A stretch of DNA of 56,410 nt from Bacillota bacterium (GTDB taxonomy: Bacteria; Bacillota; UBA4882; UBA8346), in assembly GCA_029553165.1 (NCBI GenBank), contig JAKPCT010000273.1, positions 1 to 56,410 on the forward strand, read 5' to 3'. Positions 1 through 7,230 of this stretch are shown here, piece after piece; positions within the stretch are counted from its first letter, which is position 1, and the number at the start of each line of letters is the position of its first letter. The position numbers were made by a program, and so were the translations under genes. The notes under the pieces were generated by a model, which was not told the origin of the DNA, searched no databases, and saw only the letters and a list, made by a program, of their open reading frames with translations.

Positions 1-29
1 TGTTGGCCCACTGTTTCAGCGGGCGGGTT

Positions 30-265
30 AAAGAACTGCTTAAGCCTTTAAGATAGTAGCGCAGTTCTTTTTAGAAGAATTGTACAGGTTGGCGATTCAT
101 TTTAGTCAATTCTTCAATTCAAGGAAGTGAGCGCCCAAAAAGGAACCAAAAAGGCGCCGGAACCGTATGGTTAATGAGTAGGTAAGTTGATTCGAAGAAG
201 GGGCTACTCATTTTAGAAGAATTGTAATGAACAGATTAGATTTTTGTGGTTCATTACAATTCTTC
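30..265. repeat. Three consecutive hairpin-forming inverted repeats
   Basis: Three inverted repeats follow one another. Arms at 30-39 and 61-70 (AAAGAACTGC) are exact complements. Arms at 74-82 and 107-115 (GAAGAATTG) are exact complements. Arms at 216-232 and 249-265 are a perfect 17-bp stem beginning with the same GAAGAATTG and enclosing a 16-nt loop. Hairpins 2 and 3 share their arm sequence, so they look like related elements. No T-run follows any of them, so they are not standard terminators. Function unknown; a REP/MITE-like remnant is possible. Confidence 0.6.
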
Positions 266-312
266 ACTTCTGAAAGTAATGCCGAGGTTTCCTAGAGTTT
301 TCGCCATCCTGG
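129..312. repeat. Dispersed repeat, copy 1 (split by the hairpin region)
   Basis: The stretch 129-165 (core CAAAAAGGCGCCGGAA) and the stretch 283-312 (core GTTTTCGCCATCCT) recur in the same order and orientation, diverged, at 1216-1316. In this copy about 115 bases, including the 17-bp hairpin, lie between the two parts. The similarity was found by eye. No intact protein is encoded by either copy. Confidence 0.5.
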
Positions 313-379
313 CCTTTCGACTGCCAATTGGGCTCAGGCTTTCGAGACCAACCGCTATTTTTCCATCCCTGTAAAAGAA

Positions 380-440
380 GCGGTGTCGCTCCATCCAGGA
401 GCGATAGGAGTACTAATAGAATCTCAAGTGCTTTAACCAG
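380..440 (+). other. Possible 23S rRNA 3'-end-like remnant
   Basis: The sequence GTACTAATAGA followed by CTTTAACC, after a 7-bp stem (386-392 with 398-404) preceded by GGTGT, resembles the last about 60 nt of bacterial 23S rRNA (GGUGU, a stem-loop, GGUACUAAUAGA, then GGCUUGACC). Sequence further upstream does not resemble 23S rRNA, so this would be an isolated or rearranged 3' fragment. It may also be chance similarity. The surrounding 1-759 region otherwise holds only repeats and no convincing gene. Confidence 0.25.
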
Positions 441-759
441 CCAATAAGGAAGTTGACACGAGCGTATTATGTGAGATTGCTAAATCCTCAAGGAATTCCA
501 AGGGTTAAAACTACAAAGCAAATAAACCTATAAGTCACTACTTGAATTTGCAAGTATTATAAGTCACTAGTCCCCAACAGAAAAAACATTCAAAAAATAG
601 TTTGGTGATATAAAATATTCAAATTGATGTCTTAAAGGAATTATTTGTTAATCTATCGAAAAGTAGAGAAGGAAAAATTGCCAAGACCTTGGCACGACTT
701 GTTTGATTTTAAATGTGATTACTACCATTACTTATTAAAAAAACAGGAGGCAAACGGTA

Positions 760-1155
760 ATGTACAAAGATATCATTGAAAGTAATATGACCAATGAAGA
801 AAAGTTTTATAAAATTGCAGAATTAATACATAAAAAAGACGACCAAGCTTTATCAGAAGAAGAAAAGTTGATTATTTTCGTAGATATTTATCTTAATGAA
901 GTTAATAATGGAGGTTTTGAACAGTACTTCCTGAATACTGAAGGTGAATTTGCAGACAATACAGTGAAGTTTCTAAAAAAAATTAATGGACAGAATTTTT
1001 CCGCTTTACTTAAGGGAGCAATCGAGATTTATACCAATGAAAAAGATGATGATGTAAGATTTGATAAATTAAATGAACTTGATAATGATTTTTATGAATT
1101 GAATGCGATTGACTATGATAATCTCTATAAAATATGTGTTGAAAACTTAAAATAA
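760..1155 (+). CDS. DUF4375 (DMP19-like) protein
   Basis: A 131-aa soluble acidic protein preceded by AGGAGG (745-750). Residues about 40-65 carry the DUF4375/DMP19 signature: a YLNEVNNGGFEQYF block followed by a small-residue turn. The fold known for DMP19 is an all-helical domain that in Neisseria acts as a DNA mimic, while many DUF4375 members sit beside toxin or immunity genes. Function here cannot be deduced. The gene stands alone, flanked on both sides by copies of a dispersed repeat (129-312 and 1216-1316), which suggests the segment was inserted or rearranged. Base composition is very AT-rich compared with ychF downstream. Confidence 0.7.
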   Translation: MYKDIIESNMTNEEKFYKIAELIHKKDDQALSEEEKLIIFVDIYLNEVNNGGFEQYFLNTEGEFADNTVKFLKKINGQNFSALLKGAIEIYTNEKDDDVRFDKLNELDNDFYELNAIDYDNLYKICVENLK

Positions 1156-1215
1156 GTCTTTATATTTCTTTTAATATAGATCTAACAGTATTTTAGGCTT
1201 TGTGATTCCACTTTT

Positions 1216-1316
1216 GAGCGACCAAAAGTGGAGCAAAAGTCGCCGGAAACCAAGGTTATCCGGACCTTCCTTTGATTCGTCCGGGTTTCTAGCGGGTTTT
1301 CGGCATCCTTGCTGGC
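1216..1316. repeat. Dispersed repeat, copy 2
   Basis: The core CAAAAGTCGCCGGAAACC at 1233-1250 and the core GGGTTTTCGGCATCCTTGC further downstream match, with divergence, the two halves of the copy at 129-312. Here the halves are only about 30 bases apart. The two copies are in direct orientation and bracket the DUF4375 gene. Confidence 0.5.
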
Positions 1317-1382
1317 TATTTTGAGTCCCTAAATAAAATATAGTATTTCATTGAAGGAAATTTATGAGAAGAAGGCGAATGT

Positions 1383-1640
1383 ATGTTTGGAACATTTGTC
1401 AACATGAGTAGTTTTAAGATGAAATATCTTTTATTGGTAAAGTATATTCTTCAACATGAAGTGTTTTATAGAGTGTTAGAAAAACATTTTAAATCCAACC
1501 AACTACTGACTAAAGAAGTAATCTGTGAAATAATGCGAAATTGTTATATATACAATGTTAATCCAGATAGTTCTACTATTGAACGAAGAGCACAAACGGT
1601 GAATAGTTGGATTAATTGGATATTGAGTTTGGGGAAATGA
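1383..1640 (+). CDS. Small protein, possible C-terminal helix-turn-helix fragment of a larger protein
   Basis: An 85-aa basic ORF without a convincing ribosome binding site. Its C-terminal part (residues about 50-82: STIERRAQTV followed by SWINWI) resembles the winged-helix tail found at the C terminus of some restriction-system or helicase-associated proteins, in which TxxRRAxTVxSWxxWI is a recurrent motif. I recognise this from memory only. The length and the repeat-rich surroundings suggest a remnant of a larger defence-related gene rather than an intact gene. An independent small protein is the alternative. Confidence 0.4.
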   Translation: MFGTFVNMSSFKMKYLLLVKYILQHEVFYRVLEKHFKSNQLLTKEVICEIMRNCYIYNVNPDSSTIERRAQTVNSWINWILSLGK

Positions 1641-1769
1641 TTTTTTAATGTATTATCTGATCCATATTCCTTATTGCGTTACCCTTTAAATTAGTTTATA
1701 TTATAAATTGTGTATTAATGGCTGAATTAGATTAATTCGACAATGTAATCAATGAAGGGAAGATAAATT

Positions 1770-2879
1770 TTGAAACTAGGTATTGTTGGACTGCCGAATG
1801 TTGGCAAGAGTACTCTTTTTAATGCGATAACAAAAGCTGGTGCTGAAAGTGCCAATTACCCGTTCTGTACAATTGACCCTAATGTTGGGGTTGTAGCGGT
1901 TCCCGATGAGCGGTTGGAAAAATTGGCCGAGATGTACCAACCTGATAAAGTGACCCCAACTGCAATTGAGTTTGTTGATATCGCTGGCTTAGTCAAAGGC
2001 GCCAGTCGCGGTGAAGGGCTTGGTAATAAATTTTTGTCGCATATCCGTGAAGTTGACGCGATTGTTCATGTTGTGAGATGTTTTGAAGACACTAACATTG
2101 TTCATGTTGATGGTTCAGTGGGTCCAAAACGTGATGTTGAAACAATTGATTTAGAGCTGATCCTGGCTGACCTGGAGACCATTGAACGCCGGATTGAGAA
2201 GACCACAACCTTATTGAAAACCCATGATGCCAGGTTAAAAGCGCAGTATCAGGCGGAGATGGATGTTTATATCCGGATTAAAGAAGGGTTGGAAAGCAGT
2301 ATTTCAGTCCGGGCGCTTGACTTTACTCCGGAAGAACGTCTGATTGTTGAGCAAGCTTTTCTGCTGACCGCCAAACCGGTGATCTTTGCTGCCAATGTGA
2401 GTGAGGATGATCTGGTTAATGGTATCGATCAAAACCCATTAGTAAAAGAATTACAGGCAGTTGCCGCCGCTCAAAATGCGGAGATGGTTGTCATCTCAGC
2501 CCGGATTGAAGAGGAGATTGCCCAATTAGATGAGGCTGAGAAGGCAGAATATCTAAAAGAATTGGGAATTGCCGAATCAGGATTGGACAAGCTGGTTAAG
2601 AGCAGTTATAAATTACTGGGGTTGATCAGTTTTCTGACTGCCGGGAAACAAGAGGTTCGCGCCTGGACGATCACCAAAGGGACCAAAGCGCCGCAAGCGG
2701 CCGGTAAGATTCATTCCGATATTGAACGGGGCTTTATTCGGGCCGAGATTGTGAGTTATGACGACTTGATTGCCTGTGGTTCCTATAATGCTGCCAAAGA
2801 ACGGGGCTTGGTCCGGCTGGAGGGCAAAGACTACATAATGCAGGATGGCGATGTAACGTTATTTAGGTTTAATGTCTGA
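1770..2879 (+). CDS. ychF: Ribosome-associated ATPase YchF (Obg family)
   Basis: A 369-aa protein with TTG start; GAAGGGA lies just upstream at 1754-1760. YchF is a TRAFAC-class P-loop protein of the Obg family that prefers ATP over GTP and binds ribosomes; it is implicated in oxidative-stress responses. Visible motifs: P-loop GLPNVGKST at residues 7-15, switch II region DIAGLVKGAS, and NVSE in place of the GTPase NKxD motif, the hallmark of the ATP-specific subfamily. A helical insert follows the G domain, and the C terminus is a TGS domain ending in GDVTLFRFNV. Length is normal for the family (about 363-370). It is monocistronic with a terminator at 2903-2935. Confidence 0.97.
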   Translation: MKLGIVGLPNVGKSTLFNAITKAGAESANYPFCTIDPNVGVVAVPDERLEKLAEMYQPDKVTPTAIEFVDIAGLVKGASRGEGLGNKFLSHIREVDAIVHVVRCFEDTNIVHVDGSVGPKRDVETIDLELILADLETIERRIEKTTTLLKTHDARLKAQYQAEMDVYIRIKEGLESSISVRALDFTPEERLIVEQAFLLTAKPVIFAANVSEDDLVNGIDQNPLVKELQAVAAAQNAEMVVISARIEEEIAQLDEAEKAEYLKELGIAESGLDKLVKSSYKLLGLISFLTAGKQEVRAWTITKGTKAPQAAGKIHSDIERGFIRAEIVSYDDLIACGSYNAAKERGLVRLEGKDYIMQDGDVTLFRFNV

Positions 2880-2902
2880 TTACCGTTACGTTATCGAAAT
2901 TT

Positions 2903-2935
2903 AGACTTTTTCGGTTTTGGAGAAGTCTTTATTTA
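2903..2935 (+). terminator. Probable Rho-independent terminator of ychF
   Basis: AGACTT at 2903-2908 pairs with AAGTCT at 2923-2928, and the stem can be extended by G-T pairs. It is followed by TTATTTATTATT. Confidence 0.6.
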
Positions 2936-2966
2936 TTATTGTTAATTAAACACACTGATTACCAGA

Positions 2967-2995
2967 TTGATTTACGAAATGTTTTCTAATAAAAT
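2967..2995 (+). promoter_or_regulatory. Candidate sigma-A promoter for the 3038 gene
   Basis: TTGATT (2967-2972), a 17-base spacer and TAAAAT (2990-2995) lie 43 bases ahead of the start codon. Confidence 0.45.
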
Positions 2996-3037
2996 GTAAA
3001 CAAGGGATAACCTGATTAAAATTGAGGAGCTTTAATA

Positions 3038-3739
3038 ATGGATCTTAATCTTGGTAACCAAACACAGCCTGGTCTGCAAACTGTTAATCCCGACCAGAAG
3101 AAGATATGGTTTAATATTTTCCAAGGTTTCTTAGTAGTTTCATTGTTGCTGACTGTACCGCTTTGTAAAGTTTTACCCCATTCCTACGGATGGGAGAACG
3201 GTCCCGTTGAATGGCTTCAAGTAGTAGTATTGGCCCTTGGATTTATTGTCTGTGCTGGATTTATGTGTTTCGAAAAGAATCGTAAATTTGCCCTTTTTTG
3301 GGGCTGGACTCTCCCAATCTGGTTAATAATGATCGCCCGGGAATTGAGTTGGGGAGCAGCTTTTTTTCCTCCGCAGTCAATTGGAGTCAATGGTCCGGTA
3401 TTAATCACCAGGGAGATGTTGTGGTATGGTAAAGTAGTACATCCAATCGTCGGTATAATCTTGCTTGGTTGGATTGTTGCCGGTATTTATTATCGACTGT
3501 ATTCATTAGTAATCAAATTATTTCAAAGAAAGGCGTTTCCGGTACCGGTTTTGTCAATTGCCATTATGGCAATCATCATTGCAACATTATCGGAAAAACA
3601 TATTTTCGCAGTGGCTGATGGCAAGAATATGTTGTTGGAAGAGATGTTGGAGGCAGTATTTTATCTGGGACTGGTGTTAATACCCATTGGAATTAAAGCG
3701 TTACTGCCAGTTGATGTTAAAGTTGACATCAGTGCATAA
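3038..3739 (+). CDS. Multi-pass membrane protein of unknown function
   Basis: A 233-aa protein with about six hydrophobic segments (roughly residues 25-45, 57-78, 84-103, 132-152, 168-187, 203-223) and an AGGAG ribosome binding site at 3025-3029. Polar and charged residues sit at conserved-looking positions beside or inside the membrane: ENGPVEWLQ before segment 2, ARELSWG after segment 3, and EEMLEAVFY in the last segment. Intramembrane glutamates and arginine could indicate transport or catalysis, but I do not recognise a named family. It stands between its own candidate promoter and a strong terminator, so it is probably transcribed alone. Confidence 0.8.
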   Translation: MDLNLGNQTQPGLQTVNPDQKKIWFNIFQGFLVVSLLLTVPLCKVLPHSYGWENGPVEWLQVVVLALGFIVCAGFMCFEKNRKFALFWGWTLPIWLIMIARELSWGAAFFPPQSIGVNGPVLITREMLWYGKVVHPIVGIILLGWIVAGIYYRLYSLVIKLFQRKAFPVPVLSIAIMAIIIATLSEKHIFAVADGKNMLLEEMLEAVFYLGLVLIPIGIKALLPVDVKVDISA

Positions 3740-3794
3740 ATCAGGATTATTGTGCTGATTTAATTCTTAGCGATGTTAAAGTATTTTAAAGATC

Positions 3795-3822
3795 AAAGGA
3801 GCCGAATTGGCTCCTTTTGCTT
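3795..3822. terminator. Bidirectional Rho-independent terminator
   Basis: AAAGGAGCC (3795-3803) and GGCTCCTTT (3809-3817) form a perfect 9-bp stem with a 5-nt loop. T-rich flanks lie downstream, and A-rich flanks upstream serve the opposite strand. It lies between convergent genes. Confidence 0.85.
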
Positions 3823-3826
3823 GTAA

Positions 3827-4549
3827 TTATTCAAGTATTGCTCCGTCAGTACTGATTGTAACCACTTGCCAGGGAATCATCTTGCCACTGTTGATCAGGG
3901 CTTCTTTGACAGCTTGAACAATTCCGCCACAGCATGGTACTTCCATTCGTAATACGGTGATACTTTTAATCTCATGAGCGGCTAAGATTGCGCTTAGTTT
4001 AGCTGCATAATCAGCATTGTCGAGTTTAGGGCAACCGATGATGGTGATTTTATTACGCATAAATTCCTGATGGATATTGGCGTAAGCATAAGCGGTACAA
4101 TCGGCTGCTACCAGCAGATGGGCGTTTTCAAAGTACGGTGCGTTTACCGGTACCAGTTGAATTTGGCAGGGCCATTGACGTAACTGGGATTCATTTGTTA
4201 AACCGGTCTGGAGCGGTGCTGTGGTTACATTTGGGCTGTTTTTACGCTCGATTGATTTAGCGTGAGTACCAGGACAACCACAAGCTAATTTCTCCGGCAT
4301 CGAGCTTTTATGGCTGGCAATATGTTGTTTAACGGCTTCTTCATCAAAGGCGGCTGCTTCCCGTTCTTCAAGGGTGATTGCGCCCATTGGGCAATCCGGT
4401 AAACAAGCTCCCAGACCATCACAGTATGTTTCGGAAACCAGTTTAGCTTTACCGTCAATTATTTGTAGGGCGCCTTCATGGCAGGCAGTCACGCAGAGAC
4501 CACAACCATTACATTTTGCTTCATCTATTGTAACTATTTTTCGTTTCAT
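3827..4549 (-). CDS. Two-cluster [4Fe-4S] ferredoxin-domain protein
   Basis: A 240-aa protein when started at the ATG at 4549, which has GGAGG eight bases upstream; a longer in-frame ATG at 4567 would place that ribosome binding site inside the gene. Residues about 8-60 hold two 4Fe-4S cluster motifs: CNGCGLCVTACHEGA, and CDGLGACLPDCPMGA with unusual spacing. The rest resembles ferredoxins fused to a C-terminal cysteine-containing domain (CGCPG near residue 90, a CC pair in VPCCGG near residue 205). Such proteins accompany anaerobic redox enzymes; the partner is not visible here. Electron transfer or redox sensing is inferred. Confidence 0.85.
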   Translation of the reverse strand: MKRKIVTIDEAKCNGCGLCVTACHEGALQIIDGKAKLVSETYCDGLGACLPDCPMGAITLEEREAAAFDEEAVKQHIASHKSSMPEKLACGCPGTHAKSIERKNSPNVTTAPLQTGLTNESQLRQWPCQIQLVPVNAPYFENAHLLVAADCTAYAYANIHQEFMRNKITIIGCPKLDNADYAAKLSAILAAHEIKSITVLRMEVPCCGGIVQAVKEALINSGKMIPWQVVTISTDGAILE

Positions 4550-4662
4550 TATCATTACCTCCGTCATTAATTATCGTTTATGATTAAATTATAGAGCAAC
4601 TCAATCAATACTTCGGTAACCAATGTTACCAAAATTCAAAAAAATCTCCTGTAAATAAAATA

Positions 4663-4691
4663 TTGACAAGATCACAAATTAATAATATGAT
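4663..4691 (+). promoter_or_regulatory. Sigma-A promoter for the 4721 gene
   Basis: A perfect -35 TTGACA (4663-4668), 17-base spacer and TATGAT (4686-4691) lie 30 bases upstream of the start codon. Confidence 0.75.
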
Positions 4692-4720
4692 ATTAACAAA
4701 ATTATAAAGAAGGAATTATA

Positions 4721-5359
4721 ATGTTAACTGCTAAAAAAATTATTGTTACTGGTATTGTTAGCTGTATTTGTGTAATGATTATTGGGTTATTATTTTATAA
4801 TAATGTTTTTCAAATTGGGACAAAAGATGAAATTCACCAGATTGACTTAAGTTTAGTAGATTTGGAGAAAGAATTTATCGCAATCGATAGCCCGATTTCG
4901 AGCGATTATGAACCGATATTGAAGAAGATGAACCGTAAAGCAAAAGAGATGCTCTATCTTACTTCCGATCAAAAAGTTGAACAAGCGGCCATTGTTTTTT
5001 TCGGTTATGACTTAGAAGATAACTATAGCTGCCAATTTCTTTATGCGGATGATACGATCCATATAACGGAGTTTCCGGAGGTATACACCCCTATTGTTAT
5101 TACCAAAGAAACTCTAGTCAGGTTTGTTTCAAAATATAAAGAGCAAGACTTAAAATTTTATATTGGCGATCCAAGAGAAATGCATGAAACAGGATACTCC
5201 ACAGTCAAACCGGTATCTATTGGAGCAAACAATCAACTTCTGTTCGAACAGGAACAAACATCTCAGCAAATGATTTTATTTACGATTGTTAAGGCTCCAG
5301 GTGATCTTCTTTACAAAAAATATGTTTGGGTTTTAAAATTTGTTGCTGATAGTAATTAG
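4721..5359 (+). CDS. Membrane-anchored extracytoplasmic protein of unknown function
   Basis: A 212-aa protein with AAGGAA at 4709-4714 before the ATG. Residues about 7-26 form one hydrophobic helix preceded by two lysines. The cysteines inside that helix (residues 15 and 17) do not make a standard lipobox, so an uncleaved N-terminal anchor is the likeliest reading. The remaining about 180 residues are soluble and mixed alpha/beta in appearance, with no motif I recognise. It has its own strong promoter. ung follows after 35 bases and has a separate -10 element. Confidence 0.75.
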   Translation: MLTAKKIIVTGIVSCICVMIIGLLFYNNVFQIGTKDEIHQIDLSLVDLEKEFIAIDSPISSDYEPILKKMNRKAKEMLYLTSDQKVEQAAIVFFGYDLEDNYSCQFLYADDTIHITEFPEVYTPIVITKETLVRFVSKYKEQDLKFYIGDPREMHETGYSTVKPVSIGANNQLLFEQEQTSQQMILFTIVKAPGDLLYKKYVWVLKFVADSN

Positions 5360-5367
5360 CTTAATTA

Positions 5368-5376
5368 TGGTATAAT
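5368..5376 (+). promoter_or_regulatory. Extended -10 element ahead of ung
   Basis: TGGTATAAT (TATAAT at 5371-5376) is an extended -10. No good -35 box is seen at the right distance. The start codon is at 5395, so a transcript from here would have a very short leader. Confidence 0.4.
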
Positions 5377-5394
5377 CAGATCGGTGATGGATTA

Positions 5395-6072
5395 ATGGGT
5401 GTTATCTTTAAAAATGATTGGCAGGAATTACTTGAATCGGAGTTACAAAAGGAATATTACTTAAAATTACGACGGTTTTTAGCATTAGAATATCAAACCA
5501 AGACGATCTATCCGGACAAGTATGATATCTTTAATGCGCTTCATTATACGGCTTATAACGATACCAAAGTCGTGATCCTGGGTCAGGATCCTTATCATGG
5601 CCCCCGGCAGGCGCACGGACTTAGTTTTTCGGTAAAACCGGGAGTTGAACCGCCGCCGTCGTTAATCAACATCTTTAAAGAACTCAAGAATGATCTGGGT
5701 TGTTACATCCCTAATAATGGGTATCTTAAGAAATGGGCTGATCAGGGCGTATTACTGTTAAACACGGTTTTGACGGTTGAAGCAGGAAAAGCGAACTCTC
5801 ACCGCAATAAAGGCTGGGAGCAATTTACGGACCGGATTGTCAGTTTATTGAACGAACGGCAGAAACCAATTGTTTTTATTCTGTGGGGCAGTAATGCTCA
5901 ATCCAAAACGAGTATTATTACCAATCCTAATCATTACATCATTAAATCACCACATCCCAGTCCGTTGTCGGCCAGCCGGGGGTTTTTCAACAGCAAGCCA
6001 TTCTCGAAAGTAAACTTGCTGTTAAAGTCGATCGGTGAAGAGCCGATTGACTGGCAAATTGAAAATATCTAA
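5395..6072 (+). CDS. ung: Uracil-DNA glycosylase, family 1
   Basis: A 225-aa protein of normal family length. It removes uracil from DNA, leaving an abasic site for base-excision repair. Visible motifs are the water-activating loop GQDPYHG (residues about 62-68, catalytic Asp), the proline-rich loop EPPPSL, the uracil-binding strand LLNTVLTV, and the leucine loop [12 protein letters not shown] with its catalytic His near residue 185. All are intact, so the enzyme should be active. A Crp/Fnr regulator follows after 65 bases with its own ribosome binding site. Co-transcription is possible but not shown. Confidence 0.97.
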   Translation: MGVIFKNDWQELLESELQKEYYLKLRRFLALEYQTKTIYPDKYDIFNALHYTAYNDTKVVILGQDPYHGPRQAHGLSFSVKPGVEPPPSLINIFKELKNDLGCYIPNNGYLKKWADQGVLLLNTVLTVEAGKANSHRNKGWEQFTDRIVSLLNERQKPIVFILWGSNAQSKTSIITNPNHYIIKSPHPSPLSASRGFFNSKPFSKVNLLLKSIGEEPIDWQIENI

Positions 6073-6137
6073 GCAACTTAAGGAGGCTGTTGTAGCAGAA
6101 ATGATTCACAACAGTCCCGGGAAGCGGAGTGTTGGTA

Positions 6138-6854
6138 ATGGTAAAGGAAGAGTTCACCCTGTTTCGAGAGAAGTTGTTAAAAGTACCGCTGTTTCAAGGG
6201 ATTGACAGCGAAGAACTAAGTGTTATGCTTGGTTGTATTAAACCCCAAGTAGTCAGGTATAAGAAGAATGAATGCCTGGCGATCGCCGGTAATCAGTTTA
6301 GCGGAATGGGATTAATATTAGCTGGTAAAGTTTCAATAAGTAAAGAAAATGTGGCCGGAGATCGGGTCATGATGACCATTCTTGGCCCGGGAGAGATCTT
6401 CGGTGAGATGGTGGCATTTTCAAAACAGCGGTTTTGGCCGGCCACCGTTATTGCCGAAGAGGAATCACAAATCGTTTTTATTGCATCCGATAAGATCGTT
6501 GGTAATTGTGAACGACAGTGTGGCAGTCATCGCCGGCTGATCCTCAATATGTTGCGGATCATCTCTGACAAAGCATTATTTTTAAACCGCAAGCTTGAGT
6601 ACTTGACCATTAAAACCCTCCGGGGCAAGATTGCCACCTTTTTATTAGAACAATATCAAAAGACCGGTCAGACAACATTTATGTTAGAAATGAACCGTGA
6701 TCAATTAGCGGACTTTTTAAACGTATCAAGGCCTTCATTATCACGGGAAATGGGACGGATGAAAGCAGAGCAGTTGATTGATTTTCATCGTTCTTCGGTT
6801 CAGATTAAATCGCTGGAAAAGCTAATCGCAATTGTAACCGAAAACAGGAGTTAA
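6138..6854 (+). CDS. Crp/Fnr-family transcriptional regulator
   Basis: The start is taken at ATG 6138 (238 aa), with GGAG at 6126-6129 eight bases ahead; an upstream in-frame GTG at 6129 overlaps that site. Residues about 10-125 form a cyclic-nucleotide-binding-type beta barrel (the GxxxFGEMV turn near residue 93), followed by the long dimer helix. A C-terminal winged helix-turn-helix follows: RDQLADFLNVSRPSLSREM at about 189-207. The Fnr-type N-terminal cysteine cluster is absent, so the effector is unknown. A TM1266-like small protein lies 54 bases downstream and may belong to the same regulon. Confidence 0.92.
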   Translation: MVKEEFTLFREKLLKVPLFQGIDSEELSVMLGCIKPQVVRYKKNECLAIAGNQFSGMGLILAGKVSISKENVAGDRVMMTILGPGEIFGEMVAFSKQRFWPATVIAEEESQIVFIASDKIVGNCERQCGSHRRLILNMLRIISDKALFLNRKLEYLTIKTLRGKIATFLLEQYQKTGQTTFMLEMNRDQLADFLNVSRPSLSREMGRMKAEQLIDFHRSSVQIKSLEKLIAIVTENRS

Positions 6855-6908
6855 TAACTTTGAAAGCGAATTTTAATATTATTAATTAATTTAAGGAGGA
6901 AATTACTA

Positions 6909-7163
6909 ATGGCTTGTTATTATATTATGACTGCTTTGGTTAATCATCGTTCCAAAAATGCTTCTAAAATGCAAGAGATCCTTACCAAATCAGGTTGTAT
7001 CATCAAAATGCGTTTGGGATTACATGAGGCTGAAAATGTCTGCTCCGAAGAGGGTTTAATCATTTTACAGCTGACCGGGGATAAAGAAGCAATTTTAAAA
7101 TTAGAGGCCGAATTAAATACAATTGATGGTGTTAAAGCCAAGTTGATCGAATTATGCTCTTGA
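6909..7163 (+). CDS. TM1266-like (ACT/NikR-C-like) small protein
   Basis: An 84-aa protein preceded by AAGGAGG (6893-6899). The pattern, a beta strand near the N terminus, an EILTKSG helix, the strand IIKMRLGLHE, EGLIILQLTG, then a helix ending in NTIDGVKAKLIE, fits the TM1266-like family. Members are often annotated as iron-only hydrogenase system regulators and have a ferredoxin-like (ACT-like) fold. Neighbouring genes are not hydrogenase maturation genes, but a hydrogenase-related sensor lies 12 kb away (19052-20971). A role in hydrogen metabolism is therefore only suggestive. Confidence 0.65.
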   Translation: MACYYIMTALVNHRSKNASKMQEILTKSGCIIKMRLGLHEAENVCSEEGLIILQLTGDKEAILKLEAELNTIDGVKAKLIELCS

Positions 7164-7230
7164 TTAATGCTTGCAGAGATTAATTATTGAGATTCAAAAT
7201 TGATTGCTGCAAATATTAATGGAGGTAGAA

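Noticed and set aside
4721-5359. Lipoprotein call for the 212-aa protein
   Set aside because: The cysteines lie inside the hydrophobic helix and do not fit a lipobox, so only a membrane anchor is claimed.
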